A stretch of DNA of 64,000 nucleotides, taken from assembly GCA_039973685.1 (NCBI GenBank), contig JBDWKL010000016.1, positions 62,001 through 126,000 of the forward strand. The letters are read 5' to 3'. Below, piece by piece: positions 46,766 to 56,053 of the stretch (its first letter is position 1; each line of letters opens with the position of its first letter). The notes under the pieces were generated by a model. The model was not told where the DNA came from and searched no databases. It saw nothing but the letters and a program-made list of their open reading frames with translations. The position numbers were made by a program, and so were the translations under genes. The DNA is from Hyphomicrobiales bacterium (lineage in GTDB: Bacteria > Pseudomonadota > Alphaproteobacteria > Rhizobiales > JACESI01).

Positions 46766-47300
46766 AAGATAGGGCTTTCCGCAATGTTCTTATGCAGACA
46801 TATCGATGAAAGCGTTGGATTTCAACGTGCAAGCGATTCTGCGTTTTATTAACGGCTTTAGATGAAGCCTGTGTAAGAGTTGTGAAAAACCTTTGATGGG
46901 ATACGTGGGCAAAAATTTTATCCAAAATTATTCGAAAAATTGCCCCCAGCAAAAATTGCTATTGATTAGTCATTCACAAATTGTGGGAATCGTGGAAAAT
47001 TAGTTCTTTCAAACTTATTCGATAATTATTACCTATGAGTTCAAACTCGATTAGAACATAACTCATTGAAATATATATAATAATTATGTTTTCATCGATT
47101 CTATTATTCTCTGATCTAAAAGTTTCCACATTTTTGGATGGCTGTGGATTAAAAACGAAGATGTGAACGAAATCTAATTCCCAAAGTTCCCCTGTATAAT
47201 AATAGTAGTCATATAAAATAAGATTCTATTTATGTTGCTTGAAGGCTGGAAATCATGAGAGAACAGCCATCTTCGAAGCAGTCGGAGAATCTACAAATGT
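46766..47300. other. oriC: Probable chromosomal origin of replication (oriC)
   Basis: A gene-free, AT-rich 535 bp between maf and hemE, the position of the origin in Caulobacter and Rhizobiales. By eye, DnaA-box-like 9-mers (consensus TTATCCACA) occur at 46918-46926 (TTATCCAAA, + strand) and 47143-47151 (TAATCCACA, - strand), with weaker ones at 46881-46889, 46970-46978, 46991-46999 and 47122-47130. An AT run at about 47070-47090 (ATATATATAATAATTATG) could be the unwinding element. GANTC methylation sites lie at 46835, 46987, 47097, 47222 and 47287. Flanking genes point outward. The hemE promoter must also be here. Confidence 0.8.
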
Positions 47301-48335
47301 ATGGAAATAAAGATGAAGCTTCTTGATAGCCTTGATGGAAAAACTTTTGAGACCCCACCTCTTTGGATGATGCGCCAAGCTGGTCGTTATCTTCCTGAAT
47401 ATCGTGAGTTGAGAAAACAAGCGGGTAGCTTCCTAAATCTTTGCTACACACCAGAACACGCTATCGAAGTTACCATGCAACCAATTCGTCGTTTTGGTTT
47501 TGATGCAGCGATATTGTTTTCAGATATTCTGGTTATCCCTGATGCACTCGGCCAAGATGTTCGTTTTGAAGAAGGACGTGGTCCTGTTTTAGAACCGATC
47601 ACAAAGGACGATATTGATCAGCTAAGCGTTGAGCGTGTTGTTGAACATCTTCAGCCCGTTTTTCAGACTGTTTCTGGTTTACGCTCGGAGCTTCCAACAG
47701 AAACAGCTCTTATCGGGTTCTGTGGTGCGCCTTGGACGGTCGCAACCTATATGATTGCGGGTCATGGAACACCAGATCAAGCGCCTGCGCGTATTTTCGC
47801 CATGAAGGAACCAGAAGCGTTTCAAAAACTGATAGACATCCTCATAGAGGCTTCTAGCCGTTATTTGATCGAACAAGTGAATGCTGGCGCTAATTGCTTA
47901 CAAGTTTTTGATACTTGGGCTGGCGTCTTGGGTGAAAAAGATTTTGAGCAATTTAGCATTCGCCCGCTTCAAAAGATCATTGAGAATGTGAGACGAGAGA
48001 AGCCTGGGACGAGATTTATTGGATTTCCAAAAGGCGCTGGCGTGAAATTACCCAAGTTCATTGATGAAACGGATATCAATGGCATTGGTGTGGATTGGAC
48101 TGTGCCCTTGTCTTATGTGCGCGAAGAAATTCAGACGAAGACTTGCGTTCAAGGAAATCTAGATCCTTTGCTCCTTATTGGTGGTGGTTCTAAGCTGAAA
48201 GATCAAACGCAAATGATTTGCGAAGAGCTTAAATCGGGTCCACATATTTTCAATTTGGGTCATGGCATCACCCCGCCGACACCAATTGCAAATGTAGAAT
48301 TGATGATTGAAACGGTTCGTTCGTTCAAGGCATAA
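47301..48335 (+). CDS. hemE: Uroporphyrinogen decarboxylase
   Basis: A 344-residue HemE converting uroporphyrinogen III to coproporphyrinogen III. WMMRQAGRYLPEYRELR is the N-terminal signature and ILFSDILVIPDALG carries the catalytic aspartate. A start 12 bp downstream (MKLLDSL) is equally possible. It is the first gene right of the origin and is transcribed away from it. Confidence 0.96.
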   Translation: MEIKMKLLDSLDGKTFETPPLWMMRQAGRYLPEYRELRKQAGSFLNLCYTPEHAIEVTMQPIRRFGFDAAILFSDILVIPDALGQDVRFEEGRGPVLEPITKDDIDQLSVERVVEHLQPVFQTVSGLRSELPTETALIGFCGAPWTVATYMIAGHGTPDQAPARIFAMKEPEAFQKLIDILIEASSRYLIEQVNAGANCLQVFDTWAGVLGEKDFEQFSIRPLQKIIENVRREKPGTRFIGFPKGAGVKLPKFIDETDINGIGVDWTVPLSYVREEIQTKTCVQGNLDPLLLIGGGSKLKDQTQMICEELKSGPHIFNLGHGITPPTPIANVELMIETVRSFKA

Positions 48336-48347
48336 GGAAGTTCACGA

Positions 48348-48770
48348 ATGTATCAATGGGTTCTTGTTGGTCACATCATTTCAGTAATTTGTTGGATGGC
48401 TGCGATCTTTTATTTGCCGCGTTTGTTTGTTTATCACGTGGATGCTGAGGTTGGATCAATTCAATCAGAGACTTTCAAAGTAATGGAACGACGACTTTTG
48501 AAAGCGATCATGACACCGGCGATGATTGCGACTTGGGGTTTTGGGATCTGGTTGATGATTTTGGGTAGTCATCATGAACAAGGTTGGATCCATGCAAAGA
48601 TCTTCCTCGTTATCTTAATGTCAGCTTTTCATATGTTTTGTGCAAAATGGATGAAAGATTTCGCTAGCGATCAAAACAATAGACCAGCGAAGTTCTTTCG
48701 ATTTGCGAATGAGATGCCAACTATTTTGATGATTGTGATTGTCATTTTAGTGGTTGTGAAACCGTTTTAA
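48348..48770 (+). CDS. hemJ: HemJ protoporphyrinogen IX oxidase
   Basis: A 140-residue four-helix membrane protein of the HemJ family, which replaces HemG/HemY in most alphaproteobacteria. Conserved features seen are the His in WVLVGHIISVICWMA, the FYLPRLFVYH motif, and the Lys in IHAKIFLVILMSAFH. It lies 12 bp after hemE, so the two haem steps are co-transcribed. Confidence 0.9.
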   Translation: MYQWVLVGHIISVICWMAAIFYLPRLFVYHVDAEVGSIQSETFKVMERRLLKAIMTPAMIATWGFGIWLMILGSHHEQGWIHAKIFLVILMSAFHMFCAKWMKDFASDQNNRPAKFFRFANEMPTILMIVIVILVVVKPF

Positions 48771-48878
48771 GTGCGACTGATGAAATTCAAGACTTTAGTT
48801 TTTCCTTGAAATTCTCACAATCATGATGTAGCCGATAGACCTCTCCTTTCGAAGATGAGCGAAAATTCGCCGTCTTTC

Positions 48879-48895
48879 TTGCTCGTTTTGAGCAA
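48879..48895 (+). promoter_or_regulatory. Hairpin in the rho leader
   Basis: The 152-bp hemJ-rho gap contains TTGCTC-GTTTT-GAGCAA shortly before the rho start. It might be a weak attenuator; rho genes are often autoregulated in their leader. The evidence is only the inverted repeat. Confidence 0.25.
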
Positions 48896-48922
48896 TCTCA
48901 ATTTAAAAAATAGGTGTCCGCC

Positions 48923-50188
48923 ATGCGCGAGATGAAGCTTCAAGAGCTTAAAGAAAAGTCGCCAACAGAACTTTTGTCATTTGCTGAAGAGCATAATGTT
49001 GAAGGTGCCAGCACAATGCGTAAGCAGGAGCTGATGTTTGCAATATTAAAACAGCTTGCTGAAGAAGACATCGATATTATCGGTCAAGGCGTTGTTGAAG
49101 TGCTTCAAGACGGCTTTGCTTTCTTGAGATCACCAGATGCTAATTATCTACCGGGCCCTGATGATATCTACGTATCTCCGACGCAAATTCGCAAATTCTC
49201 TTTGAGAACAGGTGATACGGTAGAAGGTGAAATTAGAAGCCCAAAAGAGGGTGAACGCTATTTTGCTTTGTTGAAAGTAAATACGCTTAATTTCGAAGAC
49301 CCTGAAAAAACCCGCCACAAAGTTCATTTCGATAATTTGACGCCGCTTTATCCTGAAGAGCGTTTGAAGATGGAAGTGATCGATCCAACAGGAAAAGATC
49401 TTTCTGCTCGTGTTATCGATATTGCGGCTCCTCTTGGTAAAGGCCAGCGTGGTTTGATCACGGCGCCGCCGAGAACAGGTAAAACAGTTTTCTTGCAGAA
49501 TGTTGCAAAGTCGATCACGGCTAATCATCCAGAATGCTATCTGATCGTTCTTCTGATCGATGAACGGCCGGAAGAAGTAACGGATATGCAGCGCACGGTG
49601 AAAGGCGAGGTTGTCTCTTCGACCTTTGACGAACCAGCACAACGCCATGTGCAAGTTGCTGAAATGGTGATTGAGAAAGCGAAACGCTTGGTGGAACATG
49701 GTCGCGATGTGGTGATCTTGCTCGATTCAATTACGCGCCTTGGTCGTGCTTACAACACAGTGGTTCCGTCATCTGGTAAAGTTCTAACGGGTGGTGTTGA
49801 CGCGAATGCTTTGCAACGTCCTAAGCGTTTCTTTGGTGCAGCTCGGAATATTGAAGAAGGTGGTTCACTTACCATTATCGCGACAGCTCTTATTGAGACT
49901 GGTAGCCGGATGGATGAAGTGATCTTTGAAGAGTTCAAAGGGACTGGTAACTCAGAGATCATCCTCGATCGTAAAGCTTCTGATAAACGGATTTTCCCAG
50001 CAATTGATATTCAACGCTCTGGTACTCGTAAAGAGGAACTGTTGGTTGATAAAGATCAGCTGAAGAAAATGTATGTGTTGCGCCGTATCTTGAATCCTAT
50101 GGGGTCTGTCGATGCTATCGAATTCTTGATTGATAAGCTGCGTCAGACAAAAGACAATGACGAATTCTTTGAATCAATGAACACGTAA
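48923..50188 (+). CDS. rho: Transcription termination factor Rho
   Basis: A 421-residue Rho. It has an N-terminal RNA-binding domain with [13 protein letters not shown] and DGFAFLRSP (RNP-like), Walker [32 protein letters not shown], and the secondary RNA-binding Q/R loops. I prefer ATG at 48923; a GTG three codons upstream and an ATG three codons downstream are alternatives. Length equals E. coli Rho. Confidence 0.96.
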   Translation: MREMKLQELKEKSPTELLSFAEEHNVEGASTMRKQELMFAILKQLAEEDIDIIGQGVVEVLQDGFAFLRSPDANYLPGPDDIYVSPTQIRKFSLRTGDTVEGEIRSPKEGERYFALLKVNTLNFEDPEKTRHKVHFDNLTPLYPEERLKMEVIDPTGKDLSARVIDIAAPLGKGQRGLITAPPRTGKTVFLQNVAKSITANHPECYLIVLLIDERPEEVTDMQRTVKGEVVSSTFDEPAQRHVQVAEMVIEKAKRLVEHGRDVVILLDSITRLGRAYNTVVPSSGKVLTGGVDANALQRPKRFFGAARNIEEGGSLTIIATALIETGSRMDEVIFEEFKGTGNSEIILDRKASDKRIFPAIDIQRSGTRKEELLVDKDQLKKMYVLRRILNPMGSVDAIEFLIDKLRQTKDNDEFFESMNT

Positions 50189-50249
50189 TCATCGGAACGT
50201 AAATTCGATTCGTATCCGGAATATCTAAAACTAACCGAGTTTCCATATT

Positions 50250-51608
50250 ATGTATGACCTTGGTTCATCAGATACCATATATGCTTTATCTAGTGGGTTA
50301 CCTCCCGCTGGAGTTGCTGTAATTCGCCTTTCTGGCCCACATTGTCGATTCGCTCTCGAAACAATGAAAGTATCCATACCGGATCCGCGCAAAGCTGTTG
50401 TCCGTAAACTCTTCAGTGCACGCAATGGATCGCTTTTAGATGAAGCACTGGTCTTGTATTTCAAGGCGCCTGCCAGTTTTACTGGTGAGGATGTTATAGA
50501 ATTGCATTGTCATGGAGGTCGGGCGGTTGTTGAAGTTATTCTTCGAGAGCTATCTTTAATAGATGGGTTGCGGTTGGCGGAGCCTGGTGAATTTACCAAG
50601 CGTGCCTTTTACGAAGACCGCATCAATCTTGTAGCTGTAGAGGGCCTATCGGATCTGATTAATGCAGAGACGGAGAGCCAAAGACAGCTTGCTTTATATC
50701 AAACTGCTGGGGGTTTGGCTGATACTTATGATAGTTGGCGCGCTGAATTGATTCGCCTCCGTTCTTATCTAGAAGCTGAATTCGATTTTCCAGATGAAGA
50801 TGATGTACCTGGTTCGGTATCTGAGCAAGTCTGGTCGCGTGTTCAAGCATTGGCTGAAGAAATGGAGCGCGCAATTGGTCGTTCCCAATTCGGGGAACGA
50901 ATAAGAGATGGTGTCAATATCGTCTTGGCCGGAAAACCGAACGCTGGAAAATCTAGCTTACTGAATGTTTTATCTAGACGGGATGTTGCCATTGTTAGCG
51001 CTCAATCCGGAACAACCCGCGATATTCTAGACGTTAATCTTGATCTTTCTGGTGTTGCTGTGAGGCTATCTGATACTGCTGGATTGAGAGAGACGGATGA
51101 CGAGGTTGAAAAGATTGGTGTACAACGGGCGCGGACTCGATTGAGTGAGGCTGATCTGATTTTGTATTTGGTTGATTGTCGGCAGCCAACTGATCTTGAT
51201 GGTGAAGAATTTATGGAACTTAAGGCCGCTCAGTCAGATATGTTGACTATCGGCACCAAGATAGATCAGGTGCCCGCTGGCGAGCTCAATTCGATTCGTA
51301 GCCGATTTGATATGATGATCTCGAGCACAACACATGAGGGCATTGATAATTTACTGCTCGTTTTGCAGGGAAAAGCCAAAGCCCTTACTGGGAATGGAGA
51401 ATCATTGATTGCTATCCGAGAACGTCATCGCATCGCTTTACAGGGATGTGTTGATTGTTTGAAGAACGCTTTGATCGAAAGGCCAGAGTTGGAATTACGT
51501 GCTGAGGAATTGCGTAAAGCGGCTGATGTATTGGCGAAAGTGACCGGCCGGGTTGATGTTGATGATCTTTTGGATGTGATTTTCAGAGAATTTTGTATTG
51601 GCAAGTAA
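50250..51608 (+). CDS. mnmE: tRNA modification GTPase MnmE
   Basis: A 452-residue MnmE that with MnmG makes cmnm5U34 in tRNA anticodons. It has an N-terminal folate-binding domain (SSGLPPAGVAVIRLSGP), a G domain with GKPNAGKSSLLN, DTAGLRETDDEVEKIGV and GTKID, and the catalytic C-terminal CIGK. Its partner mnmG follows after a 95-bp gap containing a parS site. Confidence 0.97.
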   Translation: MYDLGSSDTIYALSSGLPPAGVAVIRLSGPHCRFALETMKVSIPDPRKAVVRKLFSARNGSLLDEALVLYFKAPASFTGEDVIELHCHGGRAVVEVILRELSLIDGLRLAEPGEFTKRAFYEDRINLVAVEGLSDLINAETESQRQLALYQTAGGLADTYDSWRAELIRLRSYLEAEFDFPDEDDVPGSVSEQVWSRVQALAEEMERAIGRSQFGERIRDGVNIVLAGKPNAGKSSLLNVLSRRDVAIVSAQSGTTRDILDVNLDLSGVAVRLSDTAGLRETDDEVEKIGVQRARTRLSEADLILYLVDCRQPTDLDGEEFMELKAAQSDMLTIGTKIDQVPAGELNSIRSRFDMMISSTTHEGIDNLLLVLQGKAKALTGNGESLIAIRERHRIALQGCVDCLKNALIERPELELRAEELRKAADVLAKVTGRVDVDDLLDVIFREFCIGK

Positions 51609-51615
51609 CCATGAT

Positions 51616-51631
51616 TGTTTCACGTGAAACA
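51616..51631. other. parS: parS centromere site 1
   Basis: TGTTTCACGTGAAACA is a perfect 16-bp palindrome identical to the universal ParB-binding parS consensus. It lies between mnmE and mnmG, about 4.3 kb from the probable origin and 2.6 kb before parA. Confidence 0.95.
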
Positions 51632-51703
51632 TGTCGCATAATGAATCATTGATGCAATCTCTAATATGAACTAAACCAACAATATCATTTTATTGGATAT
51701 GTT

Positions 51704-53563
51704 ATGGCGCAAAAAAACTACGATGTAATTGTCATTGGTGGTGGGCATGCTGGTTGTGAGGCCGCCGCTGCCTCAGCGCGATTTGGCGCGCGTACGGCAT
51801 TAGTTTCCCATAAATTATCCCAGATTGGTGTCATGTCTTGCAATCCCGCAATTGGCGGTTTGGGCAAAGGGCATCTTGTTCGCGAAATTGATGCGCTCGA
51901 TGGTTTGATGGGAAGGGTCATTGATAAGTCCGGTATTCAATTTCGTATGTTGAACCGACGGAAAGGGCCAGCGGTACGGGGACCTCGTTCACAAGCTGAC
52001 CGAAAATTGTATCGGGAAGCGATGCAGGCTGAACTCGCAGATATTGATAATCTAGAATTGGTTGAAGGCGGTGTTGAAGACCTTGTTATTGAAGAGGGTG
52101 AAGTAACTGCTGTTGTTCTTGGGGACGGTAAGATTCTAACCGCGGGCGCTGTTGTTTTAACAACAGGGACATTTCTCAACGGCTTAATCCATATCGGTGA
52201 TAAGAAAATTGCTGCGGGTCGGATGGGCGAGAAGCCAAGTATTGGTCTGGCGAAAACACTATACGATACGGGTTTTGCAGTTGGACGCCTAAAAACTGGA
52301 ACGCCTGCGAGACTGGATAGCCGAACAATTAATTATTCAAGCCTCGAAGCTCAGCAAGCAGATAATCCTCCGACACCATTTTCGTTCATGAATAAGCAAA
52401 TTGATGTGCTGCAGATTGATTGCCACATTACCTATACAAATGAAAAGACCCATCAAATTATTGCCGACAATATTGGCAAATCTGCGATGTATTCAGGCCA
52501 GATAGACGGTGTAGGGCCGCGTTATTGTCCGTCTGTTGAAGATAAGATTGTGCGTTTTAAAGACCGAGACCGCCATCAAATCTTCCTCGAGCCAGAAGGA
52601 TTGGATGATCCAACAGTTTATCCGAATGGAATTTCTACCTCACTTCCCGAGGATGTGCAGGCCAAATTTATTGCGACTATCCCAGGTTTAGAGAATGTTA
52701 CTATTTTACAACCTGGTTACGCGATTGAATATGATTACATTGATCCTCGGGAGCTAAAGTCGTCTTTGGAAACGAAGCGGGTGTCTCATCTCTATTTCGC
52801 TGGGCAAATCAACGGAACGACGGGGTATGAGGAGGCTGGTGCGCAAGGATTGATGGCCGGATTAAACGCCGCCCGTAGCTGTAGTTCAATGGATGCCTTG
52901 GTTCTCGATCGATCTGATGCATATATTGGCGTATTAATCGATGATCTGGTTACTAAAGGTGTTAGTGAGCCGTATCGTATGTTCACATCGCGTGCCGAAT
53001 ATCGGTTATCTATTCGCGCTGATAACGCTGATCAAAGGTTGACGGAAATTGGAAATCGATTCGGTTGCGTATCGTCTGAGCGCTCTGAGTTGTATTTGAA
53101 TAAGAAGTTTGGACTTGGGTCGATTATAGACCGAGCGAAAGAAATAACCTTGACGCCGAATGAAGCCTTGGCAAAAGGCTTTAAGATCAATCAAGACGGT
53201 GTGCGTCGACGCTTATATGACATACTGTCGTTTCCAGATGTTACGATTGATACGATTAAGCAGCATTGGCCAGAGTTTAGCGATTATGACAGTGAACTCC
53301 AGGAACAATTGGAAATTGATGCTAAGTACGCGGTTTATATAGAACGCCAAAAAGCAGATGTTGTTGCTTTGAAACGCGACGAAGCGATGAAACTGCCGAG
53401 TGGCGTGGCGTTTGATGAAATTTCGGGGCTTTCTAATGAGGTCGTGCAGAAACTTAAAGCCGTACAACCAGGGACTATCGCGCAAGCGGCCCGTATTGAT
53501 GGTGTTACACCAGCGGCGGTATCTTTGTTGTTAGCGTTTATTAAGAGACGGACTGCGGCTTAG
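51704..53563 (+). CDS. mnmG: tRNA uridine 5-carboxymethylaminomethyl modification enzyme MnmG
   Basis: A 619-residue FAD enzyme, partner of MnmE. The dinucleotide motif [12 protein letters not shown] is at the N-terminus, followed by [20 protein letters not shown] with the conserved cysteine, the GTPARLD loop, and [20 protein letters not shown]. Length is typical. It is followed 2 bp later by rsmG. Confidence 0.97.
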   Translation: MAQKNYDVIVIGGGHAGCEAAAASARFGARTALVSHKLSQIGVMSCNPAIGGLGKGHLVREIDALDGLMGRVIDKSGIQFRMLNRRKGPAVRGPRSQADRKLYREAMQAELADIDNLELVEGGVEDLVIEEGEVTAVVLGDGKILTAGAVVLTTGTFLNGLIHIGDKKIAAGRMGEKPSIGLAKTLYDTGFAVGRLKTGTPARLDSRTINYSSLEAQQADNPPTPFSFMNKQIDVLQIDCHITYTNEKTHQIIADNIGKSAMYSGQIDGVGPRYCPSVEDKIVRFKDRDRHQIFLEPEGLDDPTVYPNGISTSLPEDVQAKFIATIPGLENVTILQPGYAIEYDYIDPRELKSSLETKRVSHLYFAGQINGTTGYEEAGAQGLMAGLNAARSCSSMDALVLDRSDAYIGVLIDDLVTKGVSEPYRMFTSRAEYRLSIRADNADQRLTEIGNRFGCVSSERSELYLNKKFGLGSIIDRAKEITLTPNEALAKGFKINQDGVRRRLYDILSFPDVTIDTIKQHWPEFSDYDSELQEQLEIDAKYAVYIERQKADVVALKRDEAMKLPSGVAFDEISGLSNEVVQKLKAVQPGTIAQAARIDGVTPAAVSLLLAFIKRRTAA

Positions 53564-53565
53564 CC

Positions 53566-54237
53566 ATGAATAATGATGTTACTACAGGCCATCGGTTTTT
53601 AATCGATCAATTTCGAGTCGATAACGAAACGATTGATAGGCTCAATCATTATCATTCGTTGGTAATAAAATGGCAGCCAGCGCAAAACCTTGTTTCACGT
53701 GAAACACTCGCGCATTTTTGGGTCCGACATATCTGCGATAGCTCGGGACTAATCAAAATCGCTGGACCTAAGGGTGTATGGTTGGATTATGGCAGTGGCG
53801 CTGGATTTCCGGGACTTGTTACTGCTATTTTGCAAAAACAATTGAGCGCAGATGATGCCTCTTCAGTGGTTCACTTGGTTGAAAGCAATAAGCGTAAGGT
53901 GGCATTTCTTCGAACTGTTATTCGAGAAACAGGTGTGAATGCCGTTGTGCATCCATTGCGAATTGAAGATTTTATTGAAAAGTCTGACCTCAACCCGGAC
54001 TTTATATCTGCCAGAGCGGTTACTGCCCTGCAAAATCTTTTGGCCTACAGCGAAAATTACGTGTCAAAGGGTTCTGTGTGTTTTTTCCATAAAGGTCGGG
54101 ATATCAATGGGGAGATCGCAGAAGCAGCTAACACATTTGATTTTGATTTGGTAAAACATACTCAGGCCCTTCCTAATCACCACCAAAATGACGGTGTGAT
54201 TGCGGAGATTAGGGCCATAAGGCGCAAGACCTCTTAA
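53566..54237 (+). CDS. rsmG: 16S rRNA (guanine527-N7)-methyltransferase
   Basis: A 223-residue RsmG (GidB). The SAM motif is WLDYGSGAGFPGLV. LVSRETLAHFWVRHICDS is the conserved N-terminal segment, and part of it (codons for VSRET) is written by an embedded parS site, so the palindrome is both coding and centromeric. Mutations in rsmG confer low-level streptomycin resistance in many bacteria. Confidence 0.95.
   Translation: MNNDVTTGHRFLIDQFRVDNETIDRLNHYHSLVIKWQPAQNLVSRETLAHFWVRHICDSSGLIKIAGPKGVWLDYGSGAGFPGLVTAILQKQLSADDASSVVHLVESNKRKVAFLRTVIRETGVNAVVHPLRIEDFIEKSDLNPDFISARAVTALQNLLAYSENYVSKGSVCFFHKGRDINGEIAEAANTFDFDLVKHTQALPNHHQNDGVIAEIRAIRRKTS
53691..53706. other. parS: parS centromere site 2, inside rsmG
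   Basis: A second perfect TGTTTCACGTGAAACA palindrome, lying within the rsmG coding frame about 6.4 kb from the probable origin and 0.55 kb before parA. The exact match to the 16-bp consensus makes chance unlikely. Confidence 0.95.
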
Positions 54238-54261
54238 GTGTGAGTTGTAAAGGATCGATGC

Positions 54262-55077
54262 ATGTCTTCCACCCATAATAAAAAGCCACGGGTTATTACC
54301 GTTGCTAATCAAAAAGGCGGTGTTGGTAAGACGACAACTGCAATAAATTTAGGTACTGCTCTTGCTGCGATCGGTGAGCGTGTTCTGATTGTTGACATGG
54401 ATCCGCAGGGAAATGCTAGTACCGGCGTGGGTTTGGATCGCTCAAAACGTGATCGCTCCACTTACGATGTCTTGGTTGGAAACCATAGTCTTTCTGAAGT
54501 GGTTGTTGAGACGGATGTTCCGCGTTTATCTGTTGCGCCCTCAACGCTTGATCTATTGGGTGTTGAGATGGAAATAGCGAGTGCCGAGGATCGCGCATTC
54601 CGTATTCGTCAAAGTGTAGAAAGTGGTGTTATTGATAAGGAAGGCGTCCCTTTTGACTACCTTCTCATCGATTGCCCTCCATCGTTGAATTTGTTGACAA
54701 TCAACGCCCTTGCCGCCTCGCAATCAATTTTGGTACCGCTGCAATGTGAGTTTTTCGCACTCGAAGGTTTGAGCCAATTGTTGCAAACCGTAGAGCAGGT
54801 GAAGCAGACGGTAAATCCGGATCTCACTATCCATGGTATCGTTCTCACAATGTATGACGCTCGTAATAATCTTTCAGGGCAAGTTATGGCGGATGTTCGT
54901 AATTATATGGGCGATACAGTCTATAAAACAGTGATCCCTCGCAATGTTCGAGTTTCTGAGGCGCCGTCCTATGGCAAGCCGGCATTGTTGTATGATTTTA
55001 AATGTTCTGGCAGTCAGGCATATCTAAAATTAGCATCTGAAGTTATTCAGCGTGAGAGAAAATTGCGTGCGGCGTAA
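54262..55077 (+). CDS. parA: Chromosome partitioning ATPase ParA
   Basis: A 271-residue Walker-type ParA (Soj). The deviant Walker A motif ANQKGGVGKTTTAINL lies near the N-terminus, with VDMDPQGNASTG and LLIDCPPSLNLLT following. It moves ParB-parS complexes to segregate the origin. parB follows after 44 bp. Confidence 0.97.
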   Translation: MSSTHNKKPRVITVANQKGGVGKTTTAINLGTALAAIGERVLIVDMDPQGNASTGVGLDRSKRDRSTYDVLVGNHSLSEVVVETDVPRLSVAPSTLDLLGVEMEIASAEDRAFRIRQSVESGVIDKEGVPFDYLLIDCPPSLNLLTINALAASQSILVPLQCEFFALEGLSQLLQTVEQVKQTVNPDLTIHGIVLTMYDARNNLSGQVMADVRNYMGDTVYKTVIPRNVRVSEAPSYGKPALLYDFKCSGSQAYLKLASEVIQRERKLRAA

Positions 55078-55121
55078 GCGTTTAAAAGCGTTAACTAATT
55101 GATTTATAAGAAAGAAATGAG

Positions 55122-56015
55122 ATGGCGGATTCATCACAGAAAAAAGATTCGGGTCAGAAACGATTAGGTCGTGGATTGGCAGCCCTTATTGGTGAAATGG
55201 GTGGCGAGGAAAATGCAACAATAGAGGCCGCGCGCAATCAACGGCGAGTCCCTATTGAATTTCTAGCGCCTAGCAAAAACAATCCGCGCAAAATGTTTGC
55301 TCCTGAAGAGCTGAAAGATCTTGCGACCTCTATAAGAGAGCGTGGAATTTTTCAGCCTGTTATTGTTCGTCCAGATCCTGTGGGTGATGAAGATCGGTTT
55401 GAAATCATTGCTGGTGAGCGTCGTTGGCGTGCGGCGCAGATGGCAGGTCTTCATGAAATCCCCGTACTTATCCACAAAGTTTCAGACAAAGAAGCACTAG
55501 AGATCGCGATCATTGAGAATGTTCAGCGCGCAGACCTTAATGCCATTGAAGAAGCGTTGGGTTATGACCAGTTGGCGAGAGACTATGACTATAGTCAGAC
55601 GGAACTTGCTGATGTCATCGGCAAAAGTCGTTCTCACGTGGCGAATATGACTCGTTTGTTGAAGCTCCCTGAAAGTGTGAAAACATATATCGCTGAAGGA
55701 AAGCTCACCGCTGGCCATGCGCGGACATTAATTACGGCCGACAATCCAGAACTTTTGGCCAAGCAGATTGTTGAAGATGGTTTGACTGTGCGAAATGCTG
55801 AGGCTTTAACCGCAAAATCCTCAGGCCGCACGCCATCAAACAGCGCTAAACAACCAAAAAATCCAGATACATTGGCCCTTGAGAAAGCTTTGACAGATCA
55901 TCTTGGTCTTATTGTCTCAGTCGATATGAAGGGTGATGGCGAAAAGGGGGATATGCGTATCCGCTTTAAGACGCTTGAACAGCTCGACGGTTTGATTGCT
56001 CTATTAAAAAACTAA
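55122..56015 (+). CDS. parB: Chromosome partitioning protein ParB
   Basis: A 297-residue ParB CTPase. The N-terminal GRGLAALIGEMGG segment interacts with ParA. The CTP-binding region has NNPRKMF, ERGIFQPVIVRP and GERRWRAAQMAGL, followed by ENVQRADLNAIEEA, an HTH (LADVIGKSRSHVANMTRLL) that reads parS, and a C-terminal dimer domain. Two matching parS sites lie upstream. Confidence 0.97.
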   Translation: MADSSQKKDSGQKRLGRGLAALIGEMGGEENATIEAARNQRRVPIEFLAPSKNNPRKMFAPEELKDLATSIRERGIFQPVIVRPDPVGDEDRFEIIAGERRWRAAQMAGLHEIPVLIHKVSDKEALEIAIIENVQRADLNAIEEALGYDQLARDYDYSQTELADVIGKSRSHVANMTRLLKLPESVKTYIAEGKLTAGHARTLITADNPELLAKQIVEDGLTVRNAEALTAKSSGRTPSNSAKQPKNPDTLALEKALTDHLGLIVSVDMKGDGEKGDMRIRFKTLEQLDGLIALLKN

Positions 56016-56026
56016 TCAATAATGTG

Positions 56027-56053
56027 ACGGGCTAGCGATTAGCCCGTTTTTTT
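56027..56053 (+). terminator. Intrinsic terminator of parA-parB
   Basis: ACGGGCTA-GCGAT-TAGCCCGT is a perfect 8-bp stem followed by seven T residues. The left arm contains the holA stop codon on the opposite strand. Confidence 0.85.

Noticed and set aside
46766-47300. CtrA-binding sites in the origin
   Set aside because: I looked for TTAA-N7-TTAA and found only half-site-like TTAA, not enough to claim regulation by CtrA.
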